From assembly GCA_003952965.2 (NCBI GenBank), contig CM025854.1, forward strand, positions 23,282,721 through 23,346,720: DNA of 64,000 bases, read 5' to 3'. The DNA is from Morella rubra. Lineage: Eukaryota > Streptophyta > Magnoliopsida > Fagales > Myricaceae. Of this stretch, positions 1-12,753 are shown piece after piece (position 1 is the stretch's first letter; each line of letters begins with the position of its first letter). The notes beneath the pieces are model-generated. The model saw only the letters and a list, made by a program, of their open reading frames with translations. It was not told where the DNA came from and ran no database searches. Made by a program: the position numbers and the translations under genes.

Positions 1-828
1 CAATGTCACCAGCTAAGAAAAAGAAAGGACAACGATGATGTAATCTTTTTATATATATATATATTTTTATCGCCAGTGGATTATCTCTTTGCCCATTGTG
101 TAATATGTTTCGCCCAAGCCCCCTAATCTTTCATTTTCAGATTTCTTATCAAGGCAACTTTGCTAACAGAGAAAATGCCCTATAAATTTCGTAACAGTCC
201 AAGCCATGGGGCTTTGATATCATGTATGAGAGCCCCATAAAAAACAATTAATGGGGCCTTTGAATATTTGATATTAAATTTAATAATTTCTCAAATAATT
301 TTTAAATATTTTATATTAAAATTTATTTAAAAGGCCTAGTAAATAGTAATTTATACGGCCTTGGGCCTCCATTTGGTTTGAGCCGGCCTTGCATACCATT
401 AAAACTTTTCATTGGCATAAAAAGTCTGATGCTTTGGTCGTAAAGCCCTCTAGCATGCATGTCAAAGCAGTGTACATATATGGATTGAGGGTCACACATG
501 GACCATATATAAACTTCATTCAATCAGATGTCAGAAAGAGCCTATAGTTCAGAGAAGTGTATCACTACCCAAATTCTCAAACTTAACTAAAAAATTGATG
601 AGAAGTAAGTCAGTTCATGTTTTAATAATTTAGAAAACTAGACCATTGTTCTTCCTCAGGAAGATCTTGATTCCTATCAATCCCAATAATCTTGATTGAC
701 TTGAGTGCCAACAACTCTCAAGTTTCATGGGCACTCAGGAAGCAGCCATTGATAAACAATATATGACGCGGATGGGTATTTCACTTATGGAAAGAGTATA
801 CATACAATCTAGCATCTAATGGACAAAC

Positions 829-2501
829 CTTCTGTGCTTGTTCTTCCTTCAGCTTGGCGATCCGTATTCTCTCTGTTGACATCTCTATTTTCTTTCTCAG
901 ATGTTCAAGAGCTTAAGGTATGCATCATCCATGAGAGCAACGACAAGATCAACTATCCACATTAATGAAGAAAATTTTCACATTTAGTATTTCAAGATCA
1001 GCTAATGATGGCAGCCCACCAACCTGCTTTTTTCGGTCCAGCAGTGAGTTTCATCTCCAAAGTAAGATTTGTTAACTCTCTTTCAACATCTCGGATTTTT
1101 GAATAATTTTCTTCGATGTATCTGGGTGAAAAAATTTAGAGAACATTAAGTAAGACATTTGGTTTAATAATCTTATTGATTGCAAAGCCAACAAAACAAC
1201 ATAAACCAATGACTAATCCCAGCCACACAGAATAATCTTATGAAATATTACGAGTGAAGAAAAGAAGCAGAAAGCCATTCTTAGAAAACTCAAAAATTAA
1301 TTCAGATATAGGGGGGAACTTTTTGAGTACGATTATTCTACTTACTCTCAGATCTTAATAACCTAATTGGTTAGCGCGCAAAACAAACATCAGAATTGAC
1401 ACGCAATCACTGCCCATCATCTTGTCATCACAACCATCCGTTCCACTAGAACAACAGAACCACCATTTCCTCTACCCTGCAGACAACCTCACCTATGATT
1501 GGCCTAATGACAAGTACACCCAATCAGCTTATCATGCGTCCACCCCTGGACATTCCTCACTTAATCAAGAAGGGAAATGATAAAAGAAAATAATACGATT
1601 TAAAATGTCAACAAATCGTATTACCATAATTACATGCTCCAAGAGGCCATTACAATAATCTCACGTGACAATTTATTCTATACTGTTACTGAGCTTACAG
1701 GTTTTAGGTTTGAAGGCATAGTATGGACAATTTTTCACACGGTAGATTAACGGCAAGAATTTTACCGACTATGCCTACTAGAGAAGCTTACAAACTAATA
1801 ACCACAAAATCTCCACAGAATTCCAAATTCCATCAAGATGCTAATCACTAGTAATGCATTCCTCACACTCTGTTTTATGGCGGAGAAAACACTAAAATGA
1901 AGACATAAATACATTAGTTATCTAATTAAGTACAGTACCGTGTTTTAGTTTGTGGCAGGAGAATAACTCACTAAAATGAAGACATAAATACATTAGTTAT
2001 CTAATTAAGTATCCAGTACCGTGTTTTCTTTTCGAAACAACTAGTTTGTGAAAACACTGCAGCTTGAGAATACACTCATTGTCTCTACTTTTTCATTCCC
2101 TGCATCTCCCTATTTTCTCAGCAGCCAAGCAAATCAATACTTTATGGTTCCAATTCCGCAGAAAATTAAACATACAGTAAAATCAACTGGATCATAAATC
2201 ACAAACAATAATAGCAAAATTAAGGAAACAGATACACCAAAACTTAGCAGATATCGAAACAATATTTACGGGTCTGAAAGTCAAAAATTGGGGAAATGTA
2301 CGTACTTCTTCAATTGAAGCTGTTCTTCCTCAATTATCTGCCACACCGAAATTAAAACAAAAAATTCACATTCCCAGACTTGAAGGAGAGAGAGAAAGAG
2401 ACAGGGACAGAGAAGACCTTCTCGGTGTAGGCAAATACGGGGGCTTCACGAGGAAGTCCGTCCGGGCCGATCTCAGGTCGGAGCGAAGGATTCAAAGCCA
2501 T
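829..2501 (-). CDS. Small coiled-coil protein gene, 5' part (four exons, incomplete at 3' end)
   Basis: Four exons join in frame on the minus strand: 2418-2501, 2306-2337, 1024-1121 and 829-911, each bounded by GT and AG. They give 99 residues beginning MALNPSLRPEIGPDG. The first ~25 residues are proline-rich. The rest is charged and helical (IIEEEQLQLKKYIEENY, then LEHLRKKIEMSTERIRIAK), typical of a coiled coil. It resembles a conserved small plant coiled-coil family, but I cannot assign a name or function. Known-type members run further, so at least one more exon is expected. Reading through the last donor meets a stop after 16 codons, and I found no following exon down to position 1. The 3' end is therefore probably outside the window. 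The introns are ordinary, but intron 2 carries an 81-bp-period direct repeat. Confidence 0.72.
1890..2028. repeat. Two-copy direct repeat in an intron of the coiled-coil gene
   Basis: A block of about 57 bases starting CACTAAAATGAAGACATAAA at 1890-1946 recurs at 1969-2028 with only a 2-base insertion and a different last few bases. The period is about 80 bp. It lies in the intron between 1122 and 2305 and looks like a recent local duplication. Confidence 0.85.
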
Positions 2502-3983
2502 TCTATCTTTTCTTTTTCCTGCCAAAATTTTTCAAAACTGCTTTTCGAAACGAATATACACTTCCGCTTCCTCCGTCTTCGATCCAACTCTTCAGTGACT
2601 ACAGCATATATGATACTTCACGAACACATTACCGTTTTAACTTCGTATATCTGGACCTGGCTCTGGATCTGTTTGGAAAACGTGGGCACTTTTTCTGTTT
2701 AATTTTACGCAAAATGATGCCGATATCTCTTGTGCCTCGGCCGCCAATTTTCCCGGTTCAACCCGGCTCAAGTTTTTTATTTCATCAATGACGCTCGCTT
2801 TGACTCGCTGCACATGCTGCACGTGATGAACGAGAAAGTGACGCCGCAATTTGCACCATCATCCTCCCGGGTCCCGAGTCCCGAGTCCCGAGTCCATGAC
2901 CTTTTTCTTTCCCTGGGTGTGTTAGGCAATAGGCATTATTAGCTCATCGAGCAAAGTAGACGCTAATGTTTTCTAACCAAACACACAGTGATCTTCAGTT
3001 GCAAAAAAAAAAAGAAAAAAAAAAAATTCTTCAAATTTGTAGAATATCTGATATCGTATGAATATCTAGGTAGATCGGAATTTTATTAGTGTTTATAAAA
3101 AAATTTAAGGATATTTAATTTTTTTTTTTTTTTAGAGTTTGTAATAAGATGTAAAAATATGAGTTGATAAAAAAAATATTGGAATGTGTTAGAATTTTTT
3201 TAGATTTTGGATATTCCTTTGAATTTTTTTTTACCATCAAAAAATTTCCTCAAAATGGTAAATTTTTCACTTGGCCAAACATCACCTTGACCACAATGCA
3301 AATAAAATAACTTGGAATAGAAGTCTCTTCGAAAAAAGAACTTGGAAAGAAGTCCATTGTAGAATGTAAAATACTAGTTGGGTTCTTAGGAAAATTGTAG
3401 GAATGACTAACTAGAGCATTTCCCACACGGTGAGCTATCGTGCCATTGCTCAGGCATCAACGTGCTATGCGCTGCAACTGCAGGGTCAATGCGCGCCCAA
3501 AACTGGCTGCAAAGCGGAAGGCTTAGTCACACCCCAGCCCACGGGCTTCCGTGGTAGACAGTAGGCGCACAGCGCACAAGGCAAGGCCGTTGCCATGGGC
3601 TTCTGTGTTTACCCATTGACTAATCCACCGTAACCATTGGGGATGTTTCTTCCCAAAGACGAGAGTAAAACATTGAAAGAGGTATCGGAACCACACTGGA
3701 TCAATGAAACAGGCAAGCTAAAACAATTTCTTTGTTTTTCCTGTAAATAAAATTGCACCTCTGAACAAAATTTATTGGTAAAACTTACAGTATGATCCCT
3801 TGTATGCTAAAACTGATTGATGTATGTTATCGTGACAAGCCAAGCCAACGGTCTTTGCACGATAAATAGTTCGTTGTCACTATAAAAGGAGCAAAGGGCT
3901 CATTGTTACCTTGACAAGGAAACCTCATTACATTATCTTAATACGATAAAGCACATGAACTAGGATTTGAGTTTCAAGATTCA
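2502..3983. other. Intergenic region with a CCCGAGT heptamer repeat
   Basis: This separates the start of the coiled-coil gene (2501) from the stop of the fructokinase gene (3984), both on the minus strand. It should hold the promoter of the first gene next to 2502 and the 3' UTR of the second next to 3983. At 2866-2895 there is a short tandem of the heptamer CCCGAGT, three to four units. Homopurine and poly-T runs lie near 3002-3135. I see no protein-coding exon. Confidence 0.6.
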
Positions 3984-6900
3984 TCACGAAGCGCACTTGG
4001 ACAAGAATTGGAGAACAGCATCTTTTGTGGGTAGGGCAGGAATGGCTCCCCTCTCTGTCACTGTGATGGCACCACAGGCATTGGCAAAAGCTAGGGCCTC
4101 TCGTAACCGCTTCTCATCCTGCAAAAGGAAAGTTATTGCATTAATTTGTGAAAGAAATTACGTCAGCTATGAAATGCTACCATTTCGGCTGATATATTTC
4201 TTCTGCTCCTTGATGACAATTTTTGAGGTATGAATATGAATACTCGAGAAATAACTGTGAAGCAGTTTTCTAGTGGATCAAGTTGGGAGATGAAGCAGAA
4301 ACACTTTGTCAATGCAGGTGGAATAGCGATTCATTTTCACAGCCAAGTTGTATAGTTTCTTAAAGAAAGCTCGGTGGCCAAACGAAGGGTTGGTCATATA
4401 GCAATAATGACTCAATGCTTCGTGAATGCGGAACACTACCTCAGACCACATTAAATATGAAATACAAACGACTACTGATAGGTAAAGTCCTTGCACTGCA
4501 AAAATCAAGTTCAGAACGCCACAAACTCTTAGGAAATGTAAAAGAGATGGCGTCGATCAAGCTTTTATTTAAAACTGGTGGCCATAGGGTAACATTGATG
4601 AAGCAAATAGCAAGCAAAGAGCTTGGTAAATTTTGTGTTCGTGGAAAAGATTTCTGACTTCCAAACGAACAAATCAGGCACCCAAATTCTCTCCTTCTGT
4701 TTTTAGTCAGTACGTGAAATGAATGTCACTCCTTATTGCTAATAAACTATCCCTGACAAAAGCAGTTTTGGGAACTGTTATTACTAGATATAGAGCAAAA
4801 GAACCTCCAATACACATTAAGGCTAACCATCCCTGACAAGCCAAAGCTCAGGCTCGAACAATAGAATGTTGCATATGTAAATTATCATGATCTTTTTTCT
4901 TTTTTGATAAGTGTAAATTACCATGATCTGTGCAAGAAGAATCACCAGTTTCTAAGATTATCGACAAGAAGCTGAGAATTACTTCATTGTTTGTCATCCC
5001 AGCTATTCAGTCCTACCAAATTATATTTTCATTATGTAAAGCATCTCAGGTTTCAAAAACTAAGGTCACAAACAAAAAGCAACTCCTATATAGCTTCATA
5101 TGATGCAACTCTGCCTTTACCAAATAATGATTCCTGAAATGGCTGAGTTTCTTAGACCTTCTCCTACAATGGAAGATGCCGCTTCCAATTACATCAAGAG
5201 CAATAATTATTCCAAAGGACCCGATAAGGAGGGAACAGTCTCCCTTTTGGGCATATAAATTCCAGTAGGAGTTCCCAACCCGACTATTCTAGTACAAATT
5301 GATCTCGCAGCAAAGAAGCTGAAACTATTTTCCTAAGCACATTTAAAGTATGAGCATGCAATGAGATCCTCATAACCTTGAGATAACTCAAACATGGAAA
5401 ATGAGCATCGAGAAAGCATTCAATCAAATCCTCTCTTTAATTTATTTAATAAAGATACCTGGATAATGTTCATGTCGGAGGCTAAGCTGTTCAGAATACC
5501 ACTGACAAACGCATCTCCAGCACCAGTTGTGTCTACAGGTTTGACCTTAACACCAACAACCCTGCCCCTGAATTCCTGCATAGTTACCTTATGTCAATTT
5601 TCTTATGGATGACCCAGATACAGAATAAAAGGACAATCTGAAACTGTTGGTCACCGCATCGGCAGTCAATTTTCCCACGAGAAACTATCACACTTCTCCA
5701 CTGCCAGATGACTCGCACATTATCCACTAGAACTTACCTTAGTGTAATATCTGCAACCCTCTGACCCTTCCGTGACTATCAAAAGTTTAAGATTAGGATG
5801 ATAAAGCTTCTTTAACACCACATTATCGTCATAAGGATCATCACCACCAGTCAGGAATGTAATTTCGTCCTCGCTTACCTGTAAAATAAATATAACGCCC
5901 AAATAATCACCATGTAGCACATGATTAAATCCCATAGTCATGGTTAATAATGCTACATTTGCACCAATGTGGTAGCAAACAACTTCCATATATGAATCTT
6001 ATATGGTTGGATATTACACCTTGATAATATCTGCCTGATCCCATATACTCATAATGCCCTTCTGAGCAGCCTCTGCCGATGGCCATAATGGCAATCTCAA
6101 GTTTGGATCATAGGAGAGGATGCAACCAGACTTTCTGGCAACGCCCAATGCAGCAAGATGGGTTGATCTGCATGGTTCACCAATCAAACTAATTGAACCA
6201 TAATGGAAAATCCTGGCCTGCAATGAAACGTATTTGGACATCACATTTTTCAAATAAATAAGCATCCATTCAGAATAGTAACTTTTGCGCTATCTTTCTA
6301 ATTATAAAATTTTAAAAGGAGAAACCTGCTTAATAAGGTTTATATCCAGTTCTGATTCACAAAGAAGCATATCAGCACTAGGGTGACGGAAAAACAAGAA
6401 TTCCCGCTCGCCATCAGCTCTTAGCGTAACAAAAGCAAGTGCAGTCCTTGCCTTATGGTCAAACCTCATTCCTGAATTGTCAACACTGTTTTGTTTTAAA
6501 ATGTCGGCCAACATGTGCCCAAATTCATCATCACCTACCTGTCACAGAGATGGCAAGAATTTAGAAGTGGTATTATCCTTGAACTTACATTTGAACAAGG
6601 AGCCATTGACAAAAAACTTGTATACAATATCAGAAAAACGTGAAGACTTAGGTTGTGCATTGGCAAGAAAAGTGCTGGACTACAGGAAACCATTGATAGG
6701 TAAGCAGCTAAAATCCAGATCCCATAATTCAAAAGCTTAAAATTAAACATCAAAAGGATTGAAAAAAGATTTCTTAATGCAATAAGGTGCCAAGGAGGTA
6801 CTGCAGAAACAGTGAGAACACATTTTTGGAACTACAGGGTAGCTCACACTATGGGGGTCGGACAGAAACACTTAGCCAAAAAGGCAACCCTCTCAAGAAA

Positions 6901-8358
6901 AATAATAAAATACTAAAGTCTGACGACAAAAAGGATACTACCTACTAATCATAACATTATATAACATTAAAGTGCAATCTAACAAAGCATCGTAAAAGAA
7001 TTTTTTTTCTAAAAATAGAAAACTATAGTCTATTTTTGTTTTTTGTTTTGGGAGGGGAGGGGGGTTTCCATTCTTCTTTTTTTCGGTGGGGAGGCACCAG
7101 GAGGAAGGGGGGAGGGCAAAGTTAAAAGTGGTCGTTTGAAATTTAGTCCCTTTTTGTGCATCTTTGTTTTCGCAACTAAAGGTTAGTACTAAAATTCTTG
7201 ATAAATGCAGAAAGATGTCGGTAATCCACCTTGCCTATAAAGGATGAAAAACCACCCAGTCTTGAAATGCCAACAGCCACATTAGCAGGAGCACCACCGG
7301 GAGCTTTCTTGAAAGCAGGCGCTTCAGCAAGTGACACCCCAGCAACTGTTGGAACAAAGTCGATCAACATTTCCCCAAAGCAGACAACCAGTGAATTTTT
7401 GTCCAAAGACCCTCCATTTGTAGCTGAGGAAGGACCTTCAGATCCATCTATACAAATCAAGTTGTTTCAAATCAATACGAATCAAGGTTACAGAAAAGTG
7501 AAACACTCTTGACATTAAACATGCAATTCCTGAACAAATCTTTTGTGTAAGACTCTCCAGCCTCGATAACTGTCTAAGGCATATTCATAGCAGGAAAATA
7601 TCTAATGCCAAGAGATTGGGTGGATACTAAGGAAAGGAAAACCAGCTGGCTCAAATAAAATTAAAATCAAACATGGAATCCAAAACAAAATAATTGGTGG
7701 ATTGAAAATCATCTGCCGAACATAATCCTCATAATTTCTGTCTGAAGTAACCATGTCAATCAGATTTCATGGTTTTTGCAAATAGCCCTTCCACTGTTCC
7801 TATATTAATTATCAAACGTATGTGCCCCGCACTAAAAGTAAGATATAGGGGACACACACGTAATAACAAGCAAATTTAAACCGATTGCCATGAGAAACAA
7901 TAATGTCAGATGAATCTTTTATCCTCATCAGACAACCAACCACTACGAAATGTTCATTTAGAGTAAAGGACTGAAATTTCAGGTTAAGGCGACCCAGAAA
8001 CAGCTCTTGAGACTATCTTCGATAGCTACAACGGAAAGACTTGACAAGACAGAGAATACACTATCTAACATGTAAAGGAAGATCCGTCGTCTCTAAACGC
8101 ACTAACGAAGACAAACGATCCCAAGAACAATCAGATGCAAGAAAATCCCAAAACAATAAGGAAAACGACAACAATAGACGACCAATCTGTTCACCACAAA
8201 TCAGCTATGACCAAGATATGAAAACCCGGAATAGTATAACAGGACAAACCAAATTCTAATAAGAAAGATACAGATTGATTGAAGAACCAATATCGCATCA
8301 ATAGGCAGTGGAAGAAATGGAAGTAGTAAGAGGAACCTGGAGTGGGATTCGTAGCCAT
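3984..8358 (-). CDS. Fructokinase (PfkB family), complete, seven exons
   Basis: It phosphorylates fructose to fructose 6-phosphate with ATP, feeding hexose from sucrose cleavage into glycolysis and starch; the enzyme is normally cytosolic. Exons: 8337-8358, 7230-7447, 6326-6538, 6020-6217, 5738-5878, 5459-5575 and 3984-4118. All junctions are GT-AG and the phase closes exactly, giving 347 aa, a normal length. The PfkB signature [16 protein letters not shown] is at residues 58-73. The second signature [12 protein letters not shown] is at 279-290, with catalytic base Asp285 in [14 protein letters not shown] and [12 protein letters not shown] are also typical of plant fructokinases. The N-terminus ([15 protein letters not shown]) is a short Ser/Gly-rich tail with no clear transit peptide. 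The first exon has only 22 coding bases before an 889-base intron. A TATA-like TTTTATAAG lies about 75 bases upstream of the ATG on the coding strand. I cannot say which paralogue this is. Confidence 0.96.
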
Positions 8359-11300
8359 TCTAGTGATGTAAGTGAAAGATTGAACCGAGTATTGCAACAA
8401 GAAATACAGAGCAAGAAACCTTGGGTGTCGTTCTTATAAAAGAGAAGAAAAACTAAGGAAAGAGGTGGTTGTAATCTTAAAGAGAAGGATAGTTGAAAGC
8501 TGACAAATGAAAATAAATCACGGTACGCCCATCAAGAGACACGGAAATCATACAAAAGTACTAGCAAGCAATTAAAAATAAAAAATAAACATGAACACTA
8601 CAAAGATCGCAAAATAAAAGAGAAAAACTTTTAATGATAGTGAAAAATAAAAAGAAATAGGGGAGAGGACATTTTTTTTTTTTTTTTTTTTTTTTTGGTT
8701 AGTCAACCAAAAACAAAAATCATGATAAAGAATTGATATAATACAAGAATGTAATACTTCCACCACAAAATGACAAGAATGTAATAAATTTGATTTATTT
8801 TTTTGGGTAAGTAAATGATTTGATGTAATTTTTCTTCCTTCTATTTCATTATTTTTAGACAATAATTTTTTATTTTTTTCTTCTTATTACGGATTATTTT
8901 ATTTTATTTTTTTGGTAAGCAGGATTGGCTGACTATTGACAGAACAGCATATTCTCCTTGTTCATGAATCGTGAATCTTATATTTTCCACGATAAGTACA
9001 ATGTGCTTTTCCTATGCAATATACATAAGAGACTTTTTTGTGGAATTGCTTTCCGTAAAATCGCCCACCGACTAAGGGTATAAACGTTGTCTTATTTGCT
9101 GGAATTGCATTTTTTTGAAACACGTTACCGTCGCCTTGTTTGACACTTAACCAGCTCGAAATCACCGCCTCAGGAAGGTAACCAATGCGGACTACTTAAA
9201 AGGAGTTATATTTTACGGCCAGCAATTACTTTAAATAATCTCACGAGTTTGCACATATGTGTAGGATGGCCTTGAACTATTTGCGTGTTTATAAAAAGGT
9301 AGTTTTTATTGTCCGAGCCTATACTTTTCTAGGCGACAATTGAGTTTAATTAAAAAAAAATTAAATATATAACACCTTGTGTCATTTACAAAGTGAAGGA
9401 AACCAAAACATACACATATAGGTGAGTGGTTGGCCACCCAGGGAGTAGCTGTCCGAATATCGTGTCTTAAGAATTAGCTCTACCTTTTTTGCTGTTTAAA
9501 AATGAAGCAACCTAGACCCAGTAAATCATATACTTAATTAATAGGCTTAATTACATAAAGAAAAGGATGGTTAATATAGTAGTTAATCGGGATTTCCACT
9601 GAACTTAATTAATAGGCTTAATTCTGAATGGCTCCTGTGATATTTGAGGAGTTGTACCTCGAGAATCATGTCATTAAAACCCAGTAATATATATATTGCT
9701 ATAAGAGTAGTTATTGCTTCGCCAATTGGTGGATCAAATATTGGAGTAATTTTTGAGCCGATCAAACACATTAGGACATCAGCAAAGATGGTCCAGACAA
9801 GATTAATATAAGATTTTACAATTCGCTATAATGGAATATTCGTAGGTTTATACCTCACCAAACTTTGTTACCTTGTTTTAGTTCTCACTTGTTCGTTATA
9901 GACTCGTTATCTTATTAATTCAATATTTTCTAAACCAGCCCGCAAGATCACAAACAGCGGCTAAATTCTAGCAAACAACAGCATGTAAATAGTGTTTCGC
10001 CAAACGCGCCTCCTTGAAGATTTTAGCAGTTTTGATGATAATTGGTGGTTTTGCTTAGTCCCTTGTTTTGCATTAAATACTCTTTATGCGTGGTTCTTTC
10101 TTGGTAAGCATGCCCTTTGAGTGTCATGATCGTATCTTCCGCGCGCTTTCCCAAACAAAACCTTTGTATGTTTTCTAATCAACCAAAAGAAAAGTCTGGA
10201 AATTCGACTGAGTCGTTTTTGCTGGGCTTGATAAAGGACCTTAAATTACGTAACAAACTTACTTATGCTCAGACTACCGTCACGAGAGATGTGACGCACC
10301 TTAAAGAATCTAGGAAATCCGAGTTGCGGTCCAATATCCCAAATGAAAAGAACGGAAAAGAAACAGCAGGAGAGCCATTTTCAGAAGGGCAACAGCACAG
10401 CAGATCTCGACGCCTATGACGTACCGCTTACCAAGGGAACATTTCGATGTGAAAACTAATTTCACACGACATGAATATTAACCTCTGACGGCTATTTTTC
10501 AGAACTTGTAGTGAAGTCCCATGTCAGGGACCCACCTAGCTAAGGACGTTTTGAAACTTCATTTTACATTGTCTCACTCGGAGAAAGGGATAGCTGCCTA
10601 AACATGCAGCTTTGTGCTCCCCCCCCCCCCCCCCCCCCTGGCATATCACCCGATTGATTAGTTGCCTTTTTTCTAAGTTCCGTGCGCAATCTGAAAAGGT
10701 GTATGTGGACTCGATAAGCCGAAATAGTACATGAATGAGACAGGTAATTCGCTGGATTCATCTAGCGGTATTCGATGAATGGGACGCAGCAATAGAGTTT
10801 GCCGGGGGTTCAAAAGAAATGCGCAAACCAGCCAATGATGCACTGTCATGAGTCTCAGCTCAAGCAAACAGATGATATGACGATAAAAAAGTATTGATTT
10901 TTCACAGTCCGGAGGACATTGCATTGTGCGTCTTTATCTGAGGCGTTGACATTGCCAGGTACAAGCCTCCTGGAAAACGCATGTCGCTGGGCTGCAATTA
11001 CACGTACAAACTACACCATTTGGCATAAAAGTATGGGCAACTTGTTTTTGAAAATTGCTCAACATGGGAATATTCCCGGAAACATCTGCCATTTATTTTA
11101 TCGACTTGACATTTTTTTTTTATTTGGAAAGGCCGGTGACATGAAAAAAGAGTGGTCAAGTTGTGTGTTCTGTATTGTAAATGTTCTAAAGTGGGCGTCT
11201 GATCAGACTGGCTTCCGAAATCCCCTTTATTTTCAGAGACAATACGTGCTGCCGTTGCTTGCCGGCCGATTACGCCTTACTCATCACGTGCCATCGTACA

Positions 11301-12753
11301 AAAAATAAAGGGCACTAAATCTGACTCGCCCCAAGACCAGCCCTTTACGTCTATCCAAGCCAGTGCTGTCCTACTCCTAGTACACCTTCCAGCTTATGGG
11401 TGCAGCAGGCAAAAGAGCAAGGAAAGTTATCTTGCTGAAATGCTTCAAAGGCAAGAAGCAAAAAGATAGATTGAGATTTTTCTTTCCTTTCTCCCTTTGA
11501 TTTCCCTTCTAGAGTCGGAAAACTGATCAGAGCGGTGTAAACTTAACTCGCGGTAGGCAGAGAGGTAAACTAGATCTCTTCCCAGATGTTCATGAACAAC
11601 GTCATGAAGTTCTAAAACTAGCCCAAGAGACCCAAAGTACAGGCTCTGCAACCATCATTTGAAAATTCCACACAGGGTACGTGCGTACAGCATTCAGGTT
11701 TAGACGTGAAAGCACGTTCACACTGTATCAGTACTAATACATCCCTCACATATTGAGGGAAATTGCTTATTCATTTATTAGTCTAAATGGTTTTGATGAC
11801 TGTAATTTTTATTTAGAAATTGCTCACTAGGGCGCTATACCTTCATGCAAACGTTAGAAAAAGCTTGCGGCAACTTCAAAGAAGCTGCCAGGCCTGGCCG
11901 CGACTAGTTCCAGTACCCGTTAAGGTCCTCGTGTCACGAGGTGCTTCTTCTAGGGTTCCAGATAATAACCTGCGTTAATTAATGATAACAATAATTATTA
12001 ATGGCTACGGACTGTTGTCACCAAGTAAAAAAAAAAAAAAAAGACTATTGACCATTAATGAAAGAAAAAATAAATTGTGCAGAATTGAAATATAACCAAG
12101 AGAGGAGAAAGATCAATGAGAGACAACGCCTAAAAAATCTATTTTCACTAGTCTTATATGAACTGTATTTTGTGTTATGAGTGCATATATATTACAAATT
12201 GAATATCTCTATTTATAAAGACAATACAAAATATGATAAAAAAATATTCTAATATTTAAACTTGAATCTTGATAAGATATCACGTTTAAACTCAAAATCT
12301 TTGATATCGTGATAATGATAATATCATATCAAATTTATAAGATTTGATTATAATATTATCTCTAACATCATAAATACATTGTTAGATGCTAAATAGCTAA
12401 GATCTTACCAAATTAACTACTGTTTATCATTTCCAAAAGTGGTAAAATATGCTAAATTTAGGTTCGTAAAAGCACTAAATTTTTCTACGACAGACTTAAA
12501 AAATATTTTTGTTAAAGAACGTATTCAAATTTTAAACACTCTACCTCATGCAATATATCCTTTGAATTCTAGAGATCGTCTCCATCCCAAAGTACACTTG
12601 CTAGAGCTCAAAAGAAAAATATGTTTAGGCACGCTTACTTCAATGTGGGGGAAAAACAGCGCATTACTAGTGTAATAATGCTGTTGACGGTCAGGATCAT
12701 TAATAAGCATATACTAATAAACTACCAAGAAGAGAGAGAGAGAGAGGAGGATC
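8359..12753. other. Intergenic region between fructokinase and the MADS gene
   Basis: It holds the fructokinase promoter next to 8359 and the 3' flank of the MADS gene next to 12753. A poly-T run of about 25 bases is at 8671-8696, and a poly-C run of about 20 is at 10619-10638. An LTR-like sequence lies near the right end (listed separately). The longest open frame, 10919-11308 (129 codons, plus), has no recognisable domain and no gene-like context. I see no supported coding gene. Confidence 0.55.
12115..12367 (-). mobile_element. LTR-like fragment (copy 1 of a family also at 39.9 kb)
   Basis: On the minus strand this begins TGTTAGAGATAATATTA at 12367. About 55 bases from there match the start of the sequence at 39869 on the plus strand with small gaps. 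A TATA-like TTTATAAATAG lies about 170 bases in. The TGTTAG start and shared promoter-like layout suggest a long terminal repeat. The other end is not clearly defined, so the inner boundary is approximate, and I found no target duplication. Confidence 0.45.

Noticed and set aside
10919-11308. 129-codon plus-strand open frame
   Set aside because: No recognisable motif, and no promoter or neighbouring exons; consistent with chance.
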